From an uncultured Sutterella sp. (lineage in GTDB: Bacteria > Pseudomonadota > Gammaproteobacteria > Burkholderiales > Burkholderiaceae_F), in assembly GCA_937906995.1 (NCBI GenBank), contig CALESB010000027.1, positions 1 through 19,692 of the forward strand: a DNA stretch of 19,692 nt. Direction: 5' to 3'. This document shows, in pieces, positions 7,582 to 14,315 of the stretch. Numbering within the stretch: position 1 is the first letter of the stretch; the number at the start of each line of letters is the position of its first letter. A program made the translations under genes and the position numbers. The notes beneath the pieces were generated by a model. That model worked only from the letters and a program-made list of their open reading frames with translations, made no database searches and was not told the DNA's origin.

Positions 7582-8949
7582 ATGGATCTTATTAATCACT
7601 GGGTATCGAGTATCAACAGCGTTTTGTGGGGAGTTTTTTTCCTTATTCCGTTGTTATGTGGTACCGGTCTTTTCTACACCATTAAATTACGCTTTCCACA
7701 AGTGCGTCACTTTGGCTTTGCCTTACGTTATCTTTTTGGTACAGCCTCATTATTTGGCAAAAAAGCAGACAAATCCGGTATGAGCTCTTTTCAAGCTTTA
7801 GCAACCGCTATTGCTGCTCAAGTTGGTACTGGTAATGTTGCGGGTGCGGCTACTGCAATTGTTTCCGGTGGTCCGGGTGCCCTTTTTTGGCTTTGGGTAG
7901 CTGCCTTTTTTGGCATGGCTACGATTTTTGCTGAAGCTGTTCTTGCTCAAATCTACAAAACTTATGATGATCATGGTCACGTGGTTGGCGGACCTGCATA
8001 CTACATCACTCGCGGGTTAGGCCCAAAGTTCAAACCCATGGCCGTCTTCTTTTCTATCACGATTATTCTGGCAATGGGTTGTATGGGTAACATGGTGCAA
8101 TCCAATACAGTCAGTACCGCTATGGAAACCGCTTTTGGAATCCCCCACCTTGCCTCTGGTTTGTTTGTCGCATTCTTAGGTGGTTTAGTCTTCTTTGGTG
8201 GAGTTGCATCTCTTGCCAGTGTTACTGAAAAAATTGTGCCTTTTATGGCTTTGGTTTACATCATTGGTGGTAGCTACGTTTTGGGGCTTCATTACGATCA
8301 AATTATTCCTGCCTTTAAGATGATCTTTATTGCAGCATTTGACCCTCAAGCGGTAGCTGGTGGTGCCTTAGGCTTAACTGTTGCCAAAGCGATGCAATTT
8401 GGTGTAGCTCGCGGTCTTTTTTCCAATGAAGCTGGTATGGGTACCACACCTCATGCACATGCTGTAGCTAAAGTCGAACACCCTGCTGAACAGGGGCTCG
8501 TCGCCGTCTTTGGTGTCGCAGCTACGCTTGTTATCGTTACCTTTACTGTCCTGGTCATTATGGTCACTGGAGTTCTTGACTATCAGGTCACAGGGATTGA
8601 ACTCACTCAAAAAGCTTATAACGTTGGGTTAGGCCAGTTAGGGACCGGTTTCGTTGCTATCTGTTTATTCTTCTTTGCTTTCTCTACCATTATTGGATGG
8701 TACTTCTTCAGTGAACAAAATATGCGTTATCTCTTTAAAGGACGCGGATTAAACATTTATCGATTCATTGTTTGCGGTTGCTTAGTATTGGGGGCATTGT
8801 TAAAAGTTGAATTAGTCTGGACACTCGCTGACCTCTTTAATGGCCTGTTGGCGATTCCTAACTTGATTGCACTGATTGCTCTTCACAAAGTGGTTGGCAA
8901 TACTTTAGATGACTTCGAAGTGAAGCTTGCCAATGCCAAAAATCCCTAA
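7582..8949 (+). CDS. sodium:alanine/amino-acid symporter (AGCS family), copy 2
   Basis: Second AGCS symporter (455 aa), the tandem paralogue of the gene just upstream. The first 140 residues are about 85% identical by eye and the family signature GGPGALFWLWVAAFFGM is unchanged. The frame is open from a TTG at 7555, but ATG 7582 aligns exactly with the paralogue start (MDLINHWV against MDLLNGWV) and has GGAG (7569-7572) nine bases upstream. Divergence from copy 1 is concentrated around residues 39-54, 126-130 and several membrane segments in the second half, which might shift substrate preference. It has its own strong terminator downstream. Confidence 0.92.
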   Translation: MDLINHWVSSINSVLWGVFFLIPLLCGTGLFYTIKLRFPQVRHFGFALRYLFGTASLFGKKADKSGMSSFQALATAIAAQVGTGNVAGAATAIVSGGPGALFWLWVAAFFGMATIFAEAVLAQIYKTYDDHGHVVGGPAYYITRGLGPKFKPMAVFFSITIILAMGCMGNMVQSNTVSTAMETAFGIPHLASGLFVAFLGGLVFFGGVASLASVTEKIVPFMALVYIIGGSYVLGLHYDQIIPAFKMIFIAAFDPQAVAGGALGLTVAKAMQFGVARGLFSNEAGMGTTPHAHAVAKVEHPAEQGLVAVFGVAATLVIVTFTVLVIMVTGVLDYQVTGIELTQKAYNVGLGQLGTGFVAICLFFFAFSTIIGWYFFSEQNMRYLFKGRGLNIYRFIVCGCLVLGALLKVELVWTLADLFNGLLAIPNLIALIALHKVVGNTLDDFEVKLANAKNP

Positions 8950-8970
8950 TTAGAAAGAATCCTCTGTTTT

Positions 8971-8998
8971 TGCCCTGCATTTTTGCAGGGCATTTTTT
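8971..8998 (+). terminator. intrinsic terminator of symporter copy 2
   Basis: TGCCCTGCA (8971-8979) and TGCAGGGCA (8984-8992) form a perfect 9-bp stem with loop TTTT, followed by six Ts. Confidence 0.92.
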
Positions 8999-9062
8999 AT
9001 AAACTTCTTTTATAAACTTATACTTTAATTGTTACAGTTATGCTATCATTGAAAATTCGCGT

Positions 9063-9139
9063 GGGCCATTAACTCAGTTGGTTAGAGTAGGGGACTCATA
9101 ATCCCTTAGTCGTTGGTTCGAGCCCAACATGGCCCACCA
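9063..9139 (+). tRNA. tRNA with CAT anticodon, probably tRNA-Ile2 (lysidine-modified)
   Basis: A complete 77-base cloverleaf with encoded CCA. The acceptor stem GGGCCAT pairs with ATGGCCC, the D stem ACTC with GAGT, the anticodon stem GGGGA with TCCCT around loop CTCATAA (anticodon 9097-9099), and the T stem GTTGG with CCAAC. The discriminator base is A. C4-G69 and C5-G68 pairs, which TilS is known to use to pick tRNA-Ile2 over tRNA-Met, are present. The stretch after the anticodon (CTTAGTCGTTGGTTC) resembles Escherichia coli ileX much more than its elongator tRNA-Met. An A10-U25 pair in the D stem is unusual. No clear promoter is visible upstream. Confidence 0.93.
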
Positions 9140-9146
9140 CTGATTC

Positions 9147-9174
9147 AAACCTTGCTTCTGCAAGGTTTATTTTT
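9147..9174 (+). terminator. intrinsic terminator of the tRNA gene
   Basis: AAACCTTGC (9147-9155) and GCAAGGTTT (9160-9168) form a 9-bp stem with loop TTCT, followed by ATTTTT. It starts eight bases after the tRNA CCA end. Confidence 0.88.
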
Positions 9175-9176
9175 GT

Positions 9177-9635
9177 CTACTCAACTTTGTTGACGACTCT
9201 TCGAGCGCACATCAGCGTGGCTGAGCAGGCAACTTGTCCGTCCACGGTTGCAACAACGTCAAATTTGCCTATACCTGCCCGATCTCGCACATAAGTGGCC
9301 TCTATGCGTAATTGATCTCCAGGCATAACAACTCGCTTAAAGCGAGCATTATCAATGCCAGCGAAAAAGAACAATGTGTTCTGGTCGTGCGAAGTGGCGC
9401 CCAGACGATCCAGAGCTAAAATCGCCCCACATTGTGCCATAGCCTCGATAATCAATACTCCTGGCATTACCGGGCAGTTCGGAAAATGACCGGTAAATTG
9501 AGGTTCGTTAGCCGTCACATTTTTAATAGCTACACAGACTGTTTTGTCCTCATTAATCGACTCGACCCGATCAATTAAAAGAAAGGGATAACGATGAGGA
9601 AGCATCTTCATAATATCGTTAATGTCGTATTTCAT
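9177..9635 (-). CDS. fabZ: 3-hydroxyacyl-[ACP] dehydratase FabZ
   Basis: Cytosolic hot-dog-fold enzyme that dehydrates 3-hydroxyacyl-ACP to trans-2-enoyl-ACP. From ATG 9635 it has 152 aa, close to the 151 of E. coli FabZ. Visible are LPHRYPFLLIDRV (12-24) and the catalytic histidine and glutamate in GHFP (His50) and IIEAMAQ (Glu64). A longer frame from ATG 9650 overlaps the fabI stop and lacks a ribosome site, whereas ATG 9635 has AGGA six bases upstream, overlapping the fabI stop codon. It is thus tightly coupled behind fabI. In most proteobacteria fabZ sits in the lpxD-fabZ-lpxA cluster; this location differs, so it may be an additional or specialised copy. Isomerase activity like that of Enterococcus FabN cannot be judged from sequence alone. 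Confidence 0.94.
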   Translation of the reverse strand: MKYDINDIMKMLPHRYPFLLIDRVESINEDKTVCVAIKNVTANEPQFTGHFPNCPVMPGVLIIEAMAQCGAILALDRLGATSHDQNTLFFFAGIDNARFKRVVMPGDQLRIEATYVRDRAGIGKFDVVATVDGQVACSATLMCARRVVNKVE

Positions 9636-9641
9636 TTTCGT

Positions 9642-9645
9642 TCCT
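9642..9645 (-). promoter_or_regulatory. Shine-Dalgarno AGGA deciding the fabZ start
   Basis: Minus-strand AGGA overlaps the fabI stop codon (TAG) and sits six bases before ATG 9635. It favours that start over the in-frame ATG at 9650 and implies translational coupling to fabI. Confidence 0.6.
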
Positions 9646-10426
9646 AACATTGAGCGGCAACGGCATGAAAACCACCGTCAACATAAAGCGTCTCCGCTGT
9701 AATTCCAGCAGCATAATCAGAAAGCAAGAAAGCAGCCGTATTGCCAACATCCTCTAACGTAATAAACTGACGCATCGGAGAAATGTCACGAGCAGTGTTA
9801 AGCATCTTGCCAAAATCTTTGATACCACTAGCTGCCAGCGTTTTGATGGGGCCGCTGGACAATGCATTCACGCGAAAACCTTGTGGACCAACATCAGCTG
9901 CCATATAGCGTGTTACTGCTTCCAACGCAGCTTTTGCAACCCCCATCGTGTTGTAATTAGGCACAACTCGCTCTGCCCCTAAAAAAGACATAGATAACAT
10001 GGATGCCTTGCGACCTTGCATTTGAGGCAAAAGCACTTTACCCATCGCAGCAAAGGAGTAGGCAGAAACATTGATGGCTTGCATAAAACCATCACGACTT
10101 AACCCCTCCAAGAAAGAACCCTCAATGGCCTCTCTTGGCGCCCAAGCGATCGAATGAACGAAACCATCAAAGCCTTCAGCCCAATGAGCCTTTAACTGCT
10201 CAGCCAACACAGACAAGCTCTCATCGTTGGTGACATCCAATTGCACAACAGGGCAATGACCAAACTCAACGGCAAATTTTTCTAACCGCCCTTTAAAGCG
10301 TTCGTTATTGTAGGTCAGAACCAATTCAGCACCTTCTGCATAGCATGCTTTGGCAACACCATAAGCAATGCTTCGGGTCGAATTAATGCCCGTAATTAAC
10401 AATCTTTTGCCCTCTAAAAGTGCCAT
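9644..10426 (-). CDS. fabI: enoyl-[ACP] reductase (NADH) FabI
   Basis: Short-chain dehydrogenase fold enzyme (260 aa) that reduces trans-2-enoyl-ACP, the last step of each elongation cycle. The N-terminal nucleotide-binding motif GINSTRSIAYG is at 13-23. The catalytic Tyr-x6-Lys is Tyr158 and Lys165, and the substrate/triclosan loop SSGPIKTLAASGI follows. The residue corresponding to E. coli Tyr146 is Phe148, as in InhA. The segment HSIAWAP (91-97) has Ala and Trp where E. coli has Gly93 and Phe94, which line the triclosan pocket. ATG 10426 has GGAG eight bases upstream. It heads the fabI-fabZ operon, divergent from a second possible enoyl-ACP-acting flavoprotein. Confidence 0.95.
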   Translation of the reverse strand: MALLEGKRLLITGINSTRSIAYGVAKACYAEGAELVLTYNNERFKGRLEKFAVEFGHCPVVQLDVTNDESLSVLAEQLKAHWAEGFDGFVHSIAWAPREAIEGSFLEGLSRDGFMQAINVSAYSFAAMGKVLLPQMQGRKASMLSMSFLGAERVVPNYNTMGVAKAALEAVTRYMAADVGPQGFRVNALSSGPIKTLAASGIKDFGKMLNTARDISPMRQFITLEDVGNTAAFLLSDYAAGITAETLYVDGGFHAVAAQC

Positions 10427-10504
10427 GAAAGTTTCTCCAAGAGTTTCTGTGAAATTAATCTAACGATTCTAGACGCAATATTTTTCTTCAAAAAGAGGGC
10501 TTTT

Positions 10505-10541
10505 TATTGGGGTTTGCCCCAATATTTTTGGGTATTTTTTT
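10505..10541 (+). promoter_or_regulatory. overlapping terminator-like hairpins in the leader of the FabX-like gene
   Basis: TATTGGGG (10505-10512) and CCCCAATA (10517-10524) make an 8-bp stem followed by TTTTT. The 3' arm can instead pair downstream as CCCAA (10518-10522) with TTGGG (10528-10532), which is followed by TATTTTTTTT. Both have T-runs only on the plus strand and no plus-strand gene ends here. It could be an attenuator of the downstream operon or an insulator for antisense transcription from the divergent region. Confidence 0.45.
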
Positions 10542-10589
10542 TCAGTTTTTGATTCTTTAACCTAAAAAAAGACATTTTTTTGGAGGTTC

Positions 10590-11846
10590 ATGGTGTCCTG
10601 CTTAAACGATCATCGAGTGACACTACTCGGCAAACAATACCTACCCCTTATGGTCGGTGGTATGGGAACAAACATCTCAACAGCTGACATGGTGTTAGCT
10701 GTAGAAAAACTCGGTGGCATCGCCCACTTGTCAGATGCAATGCTCATTGACGTTGCTGACCGTACGTTTGGTACACACTTTGTGGCAGAAAAGGCTACGC
10801 AATTTATTCGCTTTCGCGCCTCAGAAGATAAAACCCCTATTCAATTCGATCTTGAAGCCTTGGCAAAAGCAACGAAAATGTACGTTGAAAATGTCATGAA
10901 GAAAGCGACCGGTAAGGGTATGGTTTTCATGAATTGCATGGAAAAGCTCACCATGAATGACAGCCTTGCCACTTTAAAAGTTCGCTTAAATGCCGCTCTT
11001 GATGCTGGTATTAATGGCATTACACTGAGCGCTGGTCTGCACCTATCGAGCTTTAAGCTCATGTCAGAAAATAAGCATTTCCGTGAAGTGTGCCTAGGGT
11101 TTGTTGTCAGTTCTGTTCGAGCTTTGAATTTGATTCTCAAACGTACGAAATCCCTTGACCGTCTCCCCGATTACATTGTTGTTGAAGGTCCGTTAGCTGG
11201 GGGGCATTTAGGCTTTGGTGAAGATTGGAAAAACTATAAAGTTGAAGACATTATCAAGGAAGTTAAGAGTTACTTAAAAGAAAATAATCTCAATATCCCA
11301 GTATTTGCTGCCGGTGGTGTTTTTACCGGTGGTGACGCCACACGCATGATTGAAGAAGTTGGTGCTGACGGTGTTCAAGTCGCAACGCGATTTACGATCA
11401 CACAAGAAAGTGGCCTACCAGCACCTGTCAAATCTGCCTACTTAAACGCAAAAAATGATGACATTGAGGTCAATCATCTTTCACCGACTGGCTACTTAAT
11501 GCGAATGCTTAAATCAACGCCAGCAATGAAGATGAATGTTCCACCCAATTGTGAAGCGTATGGTTTCTTACTCAACCATGGTCAATGCCCTTATCTCAAA
11601 CAATGGAATGCCAAAATGCACGGGGCTAAAGCCGACGAATTGGGAGAACCAATGTGCTGCCTTTGCACCCATATGCGTCTTTATAACGTCTGGACGTGTG
11701 GAGCAACAACGTATCGTTTGAAAGAAACAACTGTTAAAAAAACGGACGGAAGCTGGTACTTCCCAACGTGCGAGCAAATTGTTAATGATTACCTCTACAG
11801 TACAGGCTCAGAAATTCATGTAGCCAAACCCGAAGGAGAAGCCTAA
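10590..11846 (+). CDS. FMN-dependent NMO-family protein, FabX/UfaA-like (candidate unsaturated-fatty-acid enzyme)
   Basis: TIM-barrel flavoprotein of the nitronate monooxygenase/FabK superfamily (418 aa). The family features are PLMVGGMGTNIS (19-30), VVEGPLAGGHLGF (197-209) with the catalytic histidine position His206, AAGGVFTGGD (240-249) and GVQVATRF (261-268). The C-terminal third is unlike ordinary FabK or nitronate monooxygenases. After SPTGYLMRML (298-307) come cysteines 321, 333, 356, 357, 359 and 370, reminiscent of Helicobacter FabX, which binds a [4Fe-4S] cluster and converts acyl-ACP to the cis-3-enoyl form. UfaA of Neisseria, needed for anaerobic unsaturated fatty acids, is from the same broad family. 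The stop overlaps the fabF start. GGAGG (10582-10586) is only three bases from ATG 10590; GTG 10593 is an alternative start. The specific function is inferred from family and context. Confidence 0.8.
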   Translation: MVSCLNDHRVTLLGKQYLPLMVGGMGTNISTADMVLAVEKLGGIAHLSDAMLIDVADRTFGTHFVAEKATQFIRFRASEDKTPIQFDLEALAKATKMYVENVMKKATGKGMVFMNCMEKLTMNDSLATLKVRLNAALDAGINGITLSAGLHLSSFKLMSENKHFREVCLGFVVSSVRALNLILKRTKSLDRLPDYIVVEGPLAGGHLGFGEDWKNYKVEDIIKEVKSYLKENNLNIPVFAAGGVFTGGDATRMIEEVGADGVQVATRFTITQESGLPAPVKSAYLNAKNDDIEVNHLSPTGYLMRMLKSTPAMKMNVPPNCEAYGFLLNHGQCPYLKQWNAKMHGAKADELGEPMCCLCTHMRLYNVWTCGATTYRLKETTVKKTDGSWYFPTCEQIVNDYLYSTGSEIHVAKPEGEA

Positions 11847-13072
11847 TGCGTCGAGTGGTTGTTACTGGCCTTGGCATGGTTAGTCCTCTTGGTAATGATG
11901 TGCAAACGAGTTGGGACAATCTCATTGCAGGCAAAAGCGGAATTGGCAAAATAACACGCTTTGATCCTAGTGATTTGGGCTGCCAAATTGCTGGTGAACT
12001 CAAAGGCTTTAACATTGAGCAGTACATGCCCGCTCGAGAAGCTCGTCGCTACGACCGCTTTATCCATTACGGTATTGCTGCAAGCTCACAAGCAATTGCC
12101 GACGCAGGCTTTGACTTTGAAAAAGAAAACATGAAGCGCTTTGGCTGTGCAGTCGGCTCAGCAATCGGTGGGCTCTCCGTTATTTGTGATAACGAAAAAA
12201 CCTATCTAGAAAGAGGGGTCAAAAGAGTTTCACCTTTCATGATCACTGGGGCCATTATCAACATGGTTTCAGGCCAGCTCTCGATTATGCACGGCTTTAA
12301 GGGTCCCAATATTGCTCATGTAACGGCCTGCTCGACAGGTCTACATTCGATTGGTGAGGCCAGTTGGATGATCCGAAGAGGCGATGCCGAAGTTATGTTG
12401 GCTGGCGGTACCGATAACGCTATAACGCCAGTTGGTGTCGCCGCTTTTGACAACATTCACGCATTAAGTCACCGAAATGATGATCCAACGAGTGCTAGCC
12501 GACCCTTTGACAAAGACCGTGATGGCTTTGTTATGGGTGAAGGTGCTGGAGTGATCGTCTTGGAAGAGTATGAACATGCAAAGGCTCGTGGTGCCAAGAT
12601 TTATGCTGAAATTGTCGGTTACGGCTTAACGAGTGACGCTTACCACATCACCATGCCAGCCACCGAAGGCCCAACCAGTTGTATGCAAGCAGCCATGGCT
12701 CAGGCTGGCATTAATCCAGATGAAGTCGATTACCTTAATGCACACGGTACATCAACGCCAGCGGGTGACGCCAATGAAACCAAAGCCATCAAAGCCGCCT
12801 TTGGCTCTCACTGCCAAAAATTGGTTGTTAATTCCACAAAATCCATGACGGGACATCTGCTTGGAGGCGCCGGTGGTGTGGAATCGATTTTTGCCATTCT
12901 TGCTGTAAAAAATCAGATCTCTCCTCCGACTATCAATCAATTTACTCGCGACCCAGAGTGTGACCTCGACTACTGCGCAAACGTCGCTAGAGAGATGCCT
13001 ATTCGCTACGCCATGAAAAATGCCTTCGGCTTTGGAGGCACAAATGGCACGTTGATTTTCAAACAAATTTAA
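11846..13072 (+). CDS. fabF: 3-oxoacyl-[ACP] synthase II (KAS II)
   Basis: Condensing enzyme (408 aa) that elongates acyl-ACP with malonyl-ACP. The Cys-His-His triad is visible: Cys162 in TACSTG, His300 in NAHGTSTPAGD and His337 in SMTGHLLGGAG, with Lys332 nearby and GFGGTN near the end. SRPFDKDRDGF (218-228) is typical of FabF. The residue after the nucleophile is Ser (CSTG), where E. coli FabF has Ala. Its ATG shares one base with the upstream stop (TAATG), and AAGGAG lies seven bases before it inside the upstream gene, so the two are translationally coupled. It is not in a fabD-fabG-acpP cluster here, so it could be a second, specialised KAS II. Confidence 0.94.
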   Translation: MRRVVVTGLGMVSPLGNDVQTSWDNLIAGKSGIGKITRFDPSDLGCQIAGELKGFNIEQYMPAREARRYDRFIHYGIAASSQAIADAGFDFEKENMKRFGCAVGSAIGGLSVICDNEKTYLERGVKRVSPFMITGAIINMVSGQLSIMHGFKGPNIAHVTACSTGLHSIGEASWMIRRGDAEVMLAGGTDNAITPVGVAAFDNIHALSHRNDDPTSASRPFDKDRDGFVMGEGAGVIVLEEYEHAKARGAKIYAEIVGYGLTSDAYHITMPATEGPTSCMQAAMAQAGINPDEVDYLNAHGTSTPAGDANETKAIKAAFGSHCQKLVVNSTKSMTGHLLGGAGGVESIFAILAVKNQISPPTINQFTRDPECDLDYCANVAREMPIRYAMKNAFGFGGTNGTLIFKQI

Positions 13073-13086
13073 GTTCATCAAGTCCG

Positions 13087-13124
13087 GGCGTCTAATTTTA
13101 AACTCTACTAAATTAGACGCCTTT
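13087..13124 (+). terminator. intrinsic terminator after fabF
   Basis: GGCGTCTAATTT (13087-13098) and AAATTAGACGCC (13110-13121) form a perfect 12-bp stem with an 11-base loop, followed by TTTGTTTCT. Confidence 0.88.
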
Positions 13125-13210
13125 GTTTCTAAGCGTTTCCAGCCACACTTCACCCCCTTTCGAAGTAGAATACTAGAAGTTTCTCAGACCGATACCCTAC
13201 GAGGTCAGCT

Positions 13211-14245
13211 ATGCCAACTTCACACCTTTGGACAACCAACGCCTGCGTTATTGTCTTAGGCCTTGCGACAAGCTTTGCAGTGAATGCAACACCGCAGTCA
13301 ATCGAAGTTCCTAGTAAGGCAATCCCGATCCCCAACGTAAAAACCATCGACATTTTTAAACAAGGTGTCTATCACTTTTACGAAGATCAGTACAGTTTTT
13401 TTCAACTTGGAAAGCGTCAAGGTAGTACTTACTTATTGAAGACGAATTTTAGTAAGGCGACGCCTCATCAATTTAGTTATGGTGGCAACCGTGACTGGGT
13501 TGTCGTTAATGGCAAACTTCAAAAACCGTCTAATGTGCGTCAATTACGCGTGCTTGGACATAATCAAGTTGCCATCCAAGGCAGTGCTAGAGATAGCCTT
13601 ATTGTTTCACTTCAAGCTTATGATGTTTCTGAGCGGTCAATTCAAAGTTTTTTGAAAAACCATAGCAATCGGCCAACAAAAATCGCTCAAAAAATATCCT
13701 CTGGCTATCGCTTTAGCCAGGGTGCTATCGCCTATGTCCCTACATTCCAAACCGTTACAGATAAAGTCGTCATCCCGAATAAAGACGTTTTGAGCGGACC
13801 TAAAACGCTCGATCACTTTATTAACGTTTTTTCCAACAAAATTCCTAACTGTTTAAATTACGAACGTCGCTCTGGATCACAACCTTATGCTATTCGATTT
13901 ACTAATCGCAAGGGCAATAACGGTGACATTGAAATCTTTGAAGCGAATCGAGCCAGTGCGATCTGTGAAACGAACGGCAAGCGTGTCGCAATGGGGAAGT
14001 ACCAATTAAAAACAATAAATGGTACGAAAGTTATGGCATTAACTTTCCCGCAAAATATTGATTCAAGAGATGTTGGGATTAAGACAAGTGAACGCGATGC
14101 TGTCAATTTTGCCTTTGTTGAAGTTCGCTCCCCGAAACGTCAAGTTTTACCCGGTTTAATTGTCAATAAAGGAAAAAACTTTCACGACTTTCAGTATCGC
14201 TTTAATGCTGTTGCCGCAAAAGACATTGAAAGGGCGCAAAAATAG
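13211..14245 (+). CDS. putative exported protein of unknown function
   Basis: I do not recognise this 344-aa protein. It begins with a Sec-type signal: hydrophobic core at about 11-24 and a probable cleavage after Ala26 (VNA before TPQ). The n-region MPTSHLWTTN carries no Lys or Arg, which is unusual. No lipobox cysteine is present. The mature part is basic and rich in beta-prone and Asn/Gln/Ser residues. It has two cysteines (Cys214 and Cys252) that could form one periplasmic disulfide, and no obvious repeats or membrane segments. ATG 13211 has GAGG six bases upstream. It stands alone between the fabF terminator and a shared terminator, so the neighbours do not suggest a role. Confidence 0.8.
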   Translation: MPTSHLWTTNACVIVLGLATSFAVNATPQSIEVPSKAIPIPNVKTIDIFKQGVYHFYEDQYSFFQLGKRQGSTYLLKTNFSKATPHQFSYGGNRDWVVVNGKLQKPSNVRQLRVLGHNQVAIQGSARDSLIVSLQAYDVSERSIQSFLKNHSNRPTKIAQKISSGYRFSQGAIAYVPTFQTVTDKVVIPNKDVLSGPKTLDHFINVFSNKIPNCLNYERRSGSQPYAIRFTNRKGNNGDIEIFEANRASAICETNGKRVAMGKYQLKTINGTKVMALTFPQNIDSRDVGIKTSERDAVNFAFVEVRSPKRQVLPGLIVNKGKNFHDFQYRFNAVAAKDIERAQK

Positions 14246-14270
14246 CTTTGAAATAGCTATCGAGAAAAAA

Positions 14271-14297
14271 GCCGAGTTAACCAAACTCGGCCTTTTT
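14271..14297. terminator. bidirectional intrinsic terminator
   Basis: GCCGAGTT (14271-14278) and AACTCGGC (14284-14291) form an 8-bp stem. The plus strand continues CTTTTT and the minus strand continues TTTTTT (complement of 14270-14265). It serves both the exported-protein gene and the convergent transporter gene. Confidence 0.9.
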
Positions 14298-14315
14298 ATT
14301 TATGCATCAACCAAC

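Noticed and set aside
9063..9139. Elongator tRNA-Met or initiator tRNA
   Set aside because: The acceptor C4-G69/C5-G68 pairs and variable region fit tRNA-Ile2. The initiator is excluded by the paired 1-72 bases and by the lack of three G-C pairs next to the anticodon loop.
9063..9176. tRNA gene as an integration site of a mobile element
   Set aside because: No integrase, no repeated tRNA 3' end and no foreign gene nearby; fabZ follows directly.
10590..11846. Plain nitronate monooxygenase (2-nitropropane dioxygenase)
   Set aside because: The superfamily fits, but the cysteine-rich C-terminal part and coupling to fabF point to fatty-acid metabolism instead of nitronate detoxification.
12752..13153. 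Antisense open frame of 133 codons under the end of fabF
   Set aside because: It is a shadow of the well-supported fabF frame, lacks a ribosome site and matches no family.
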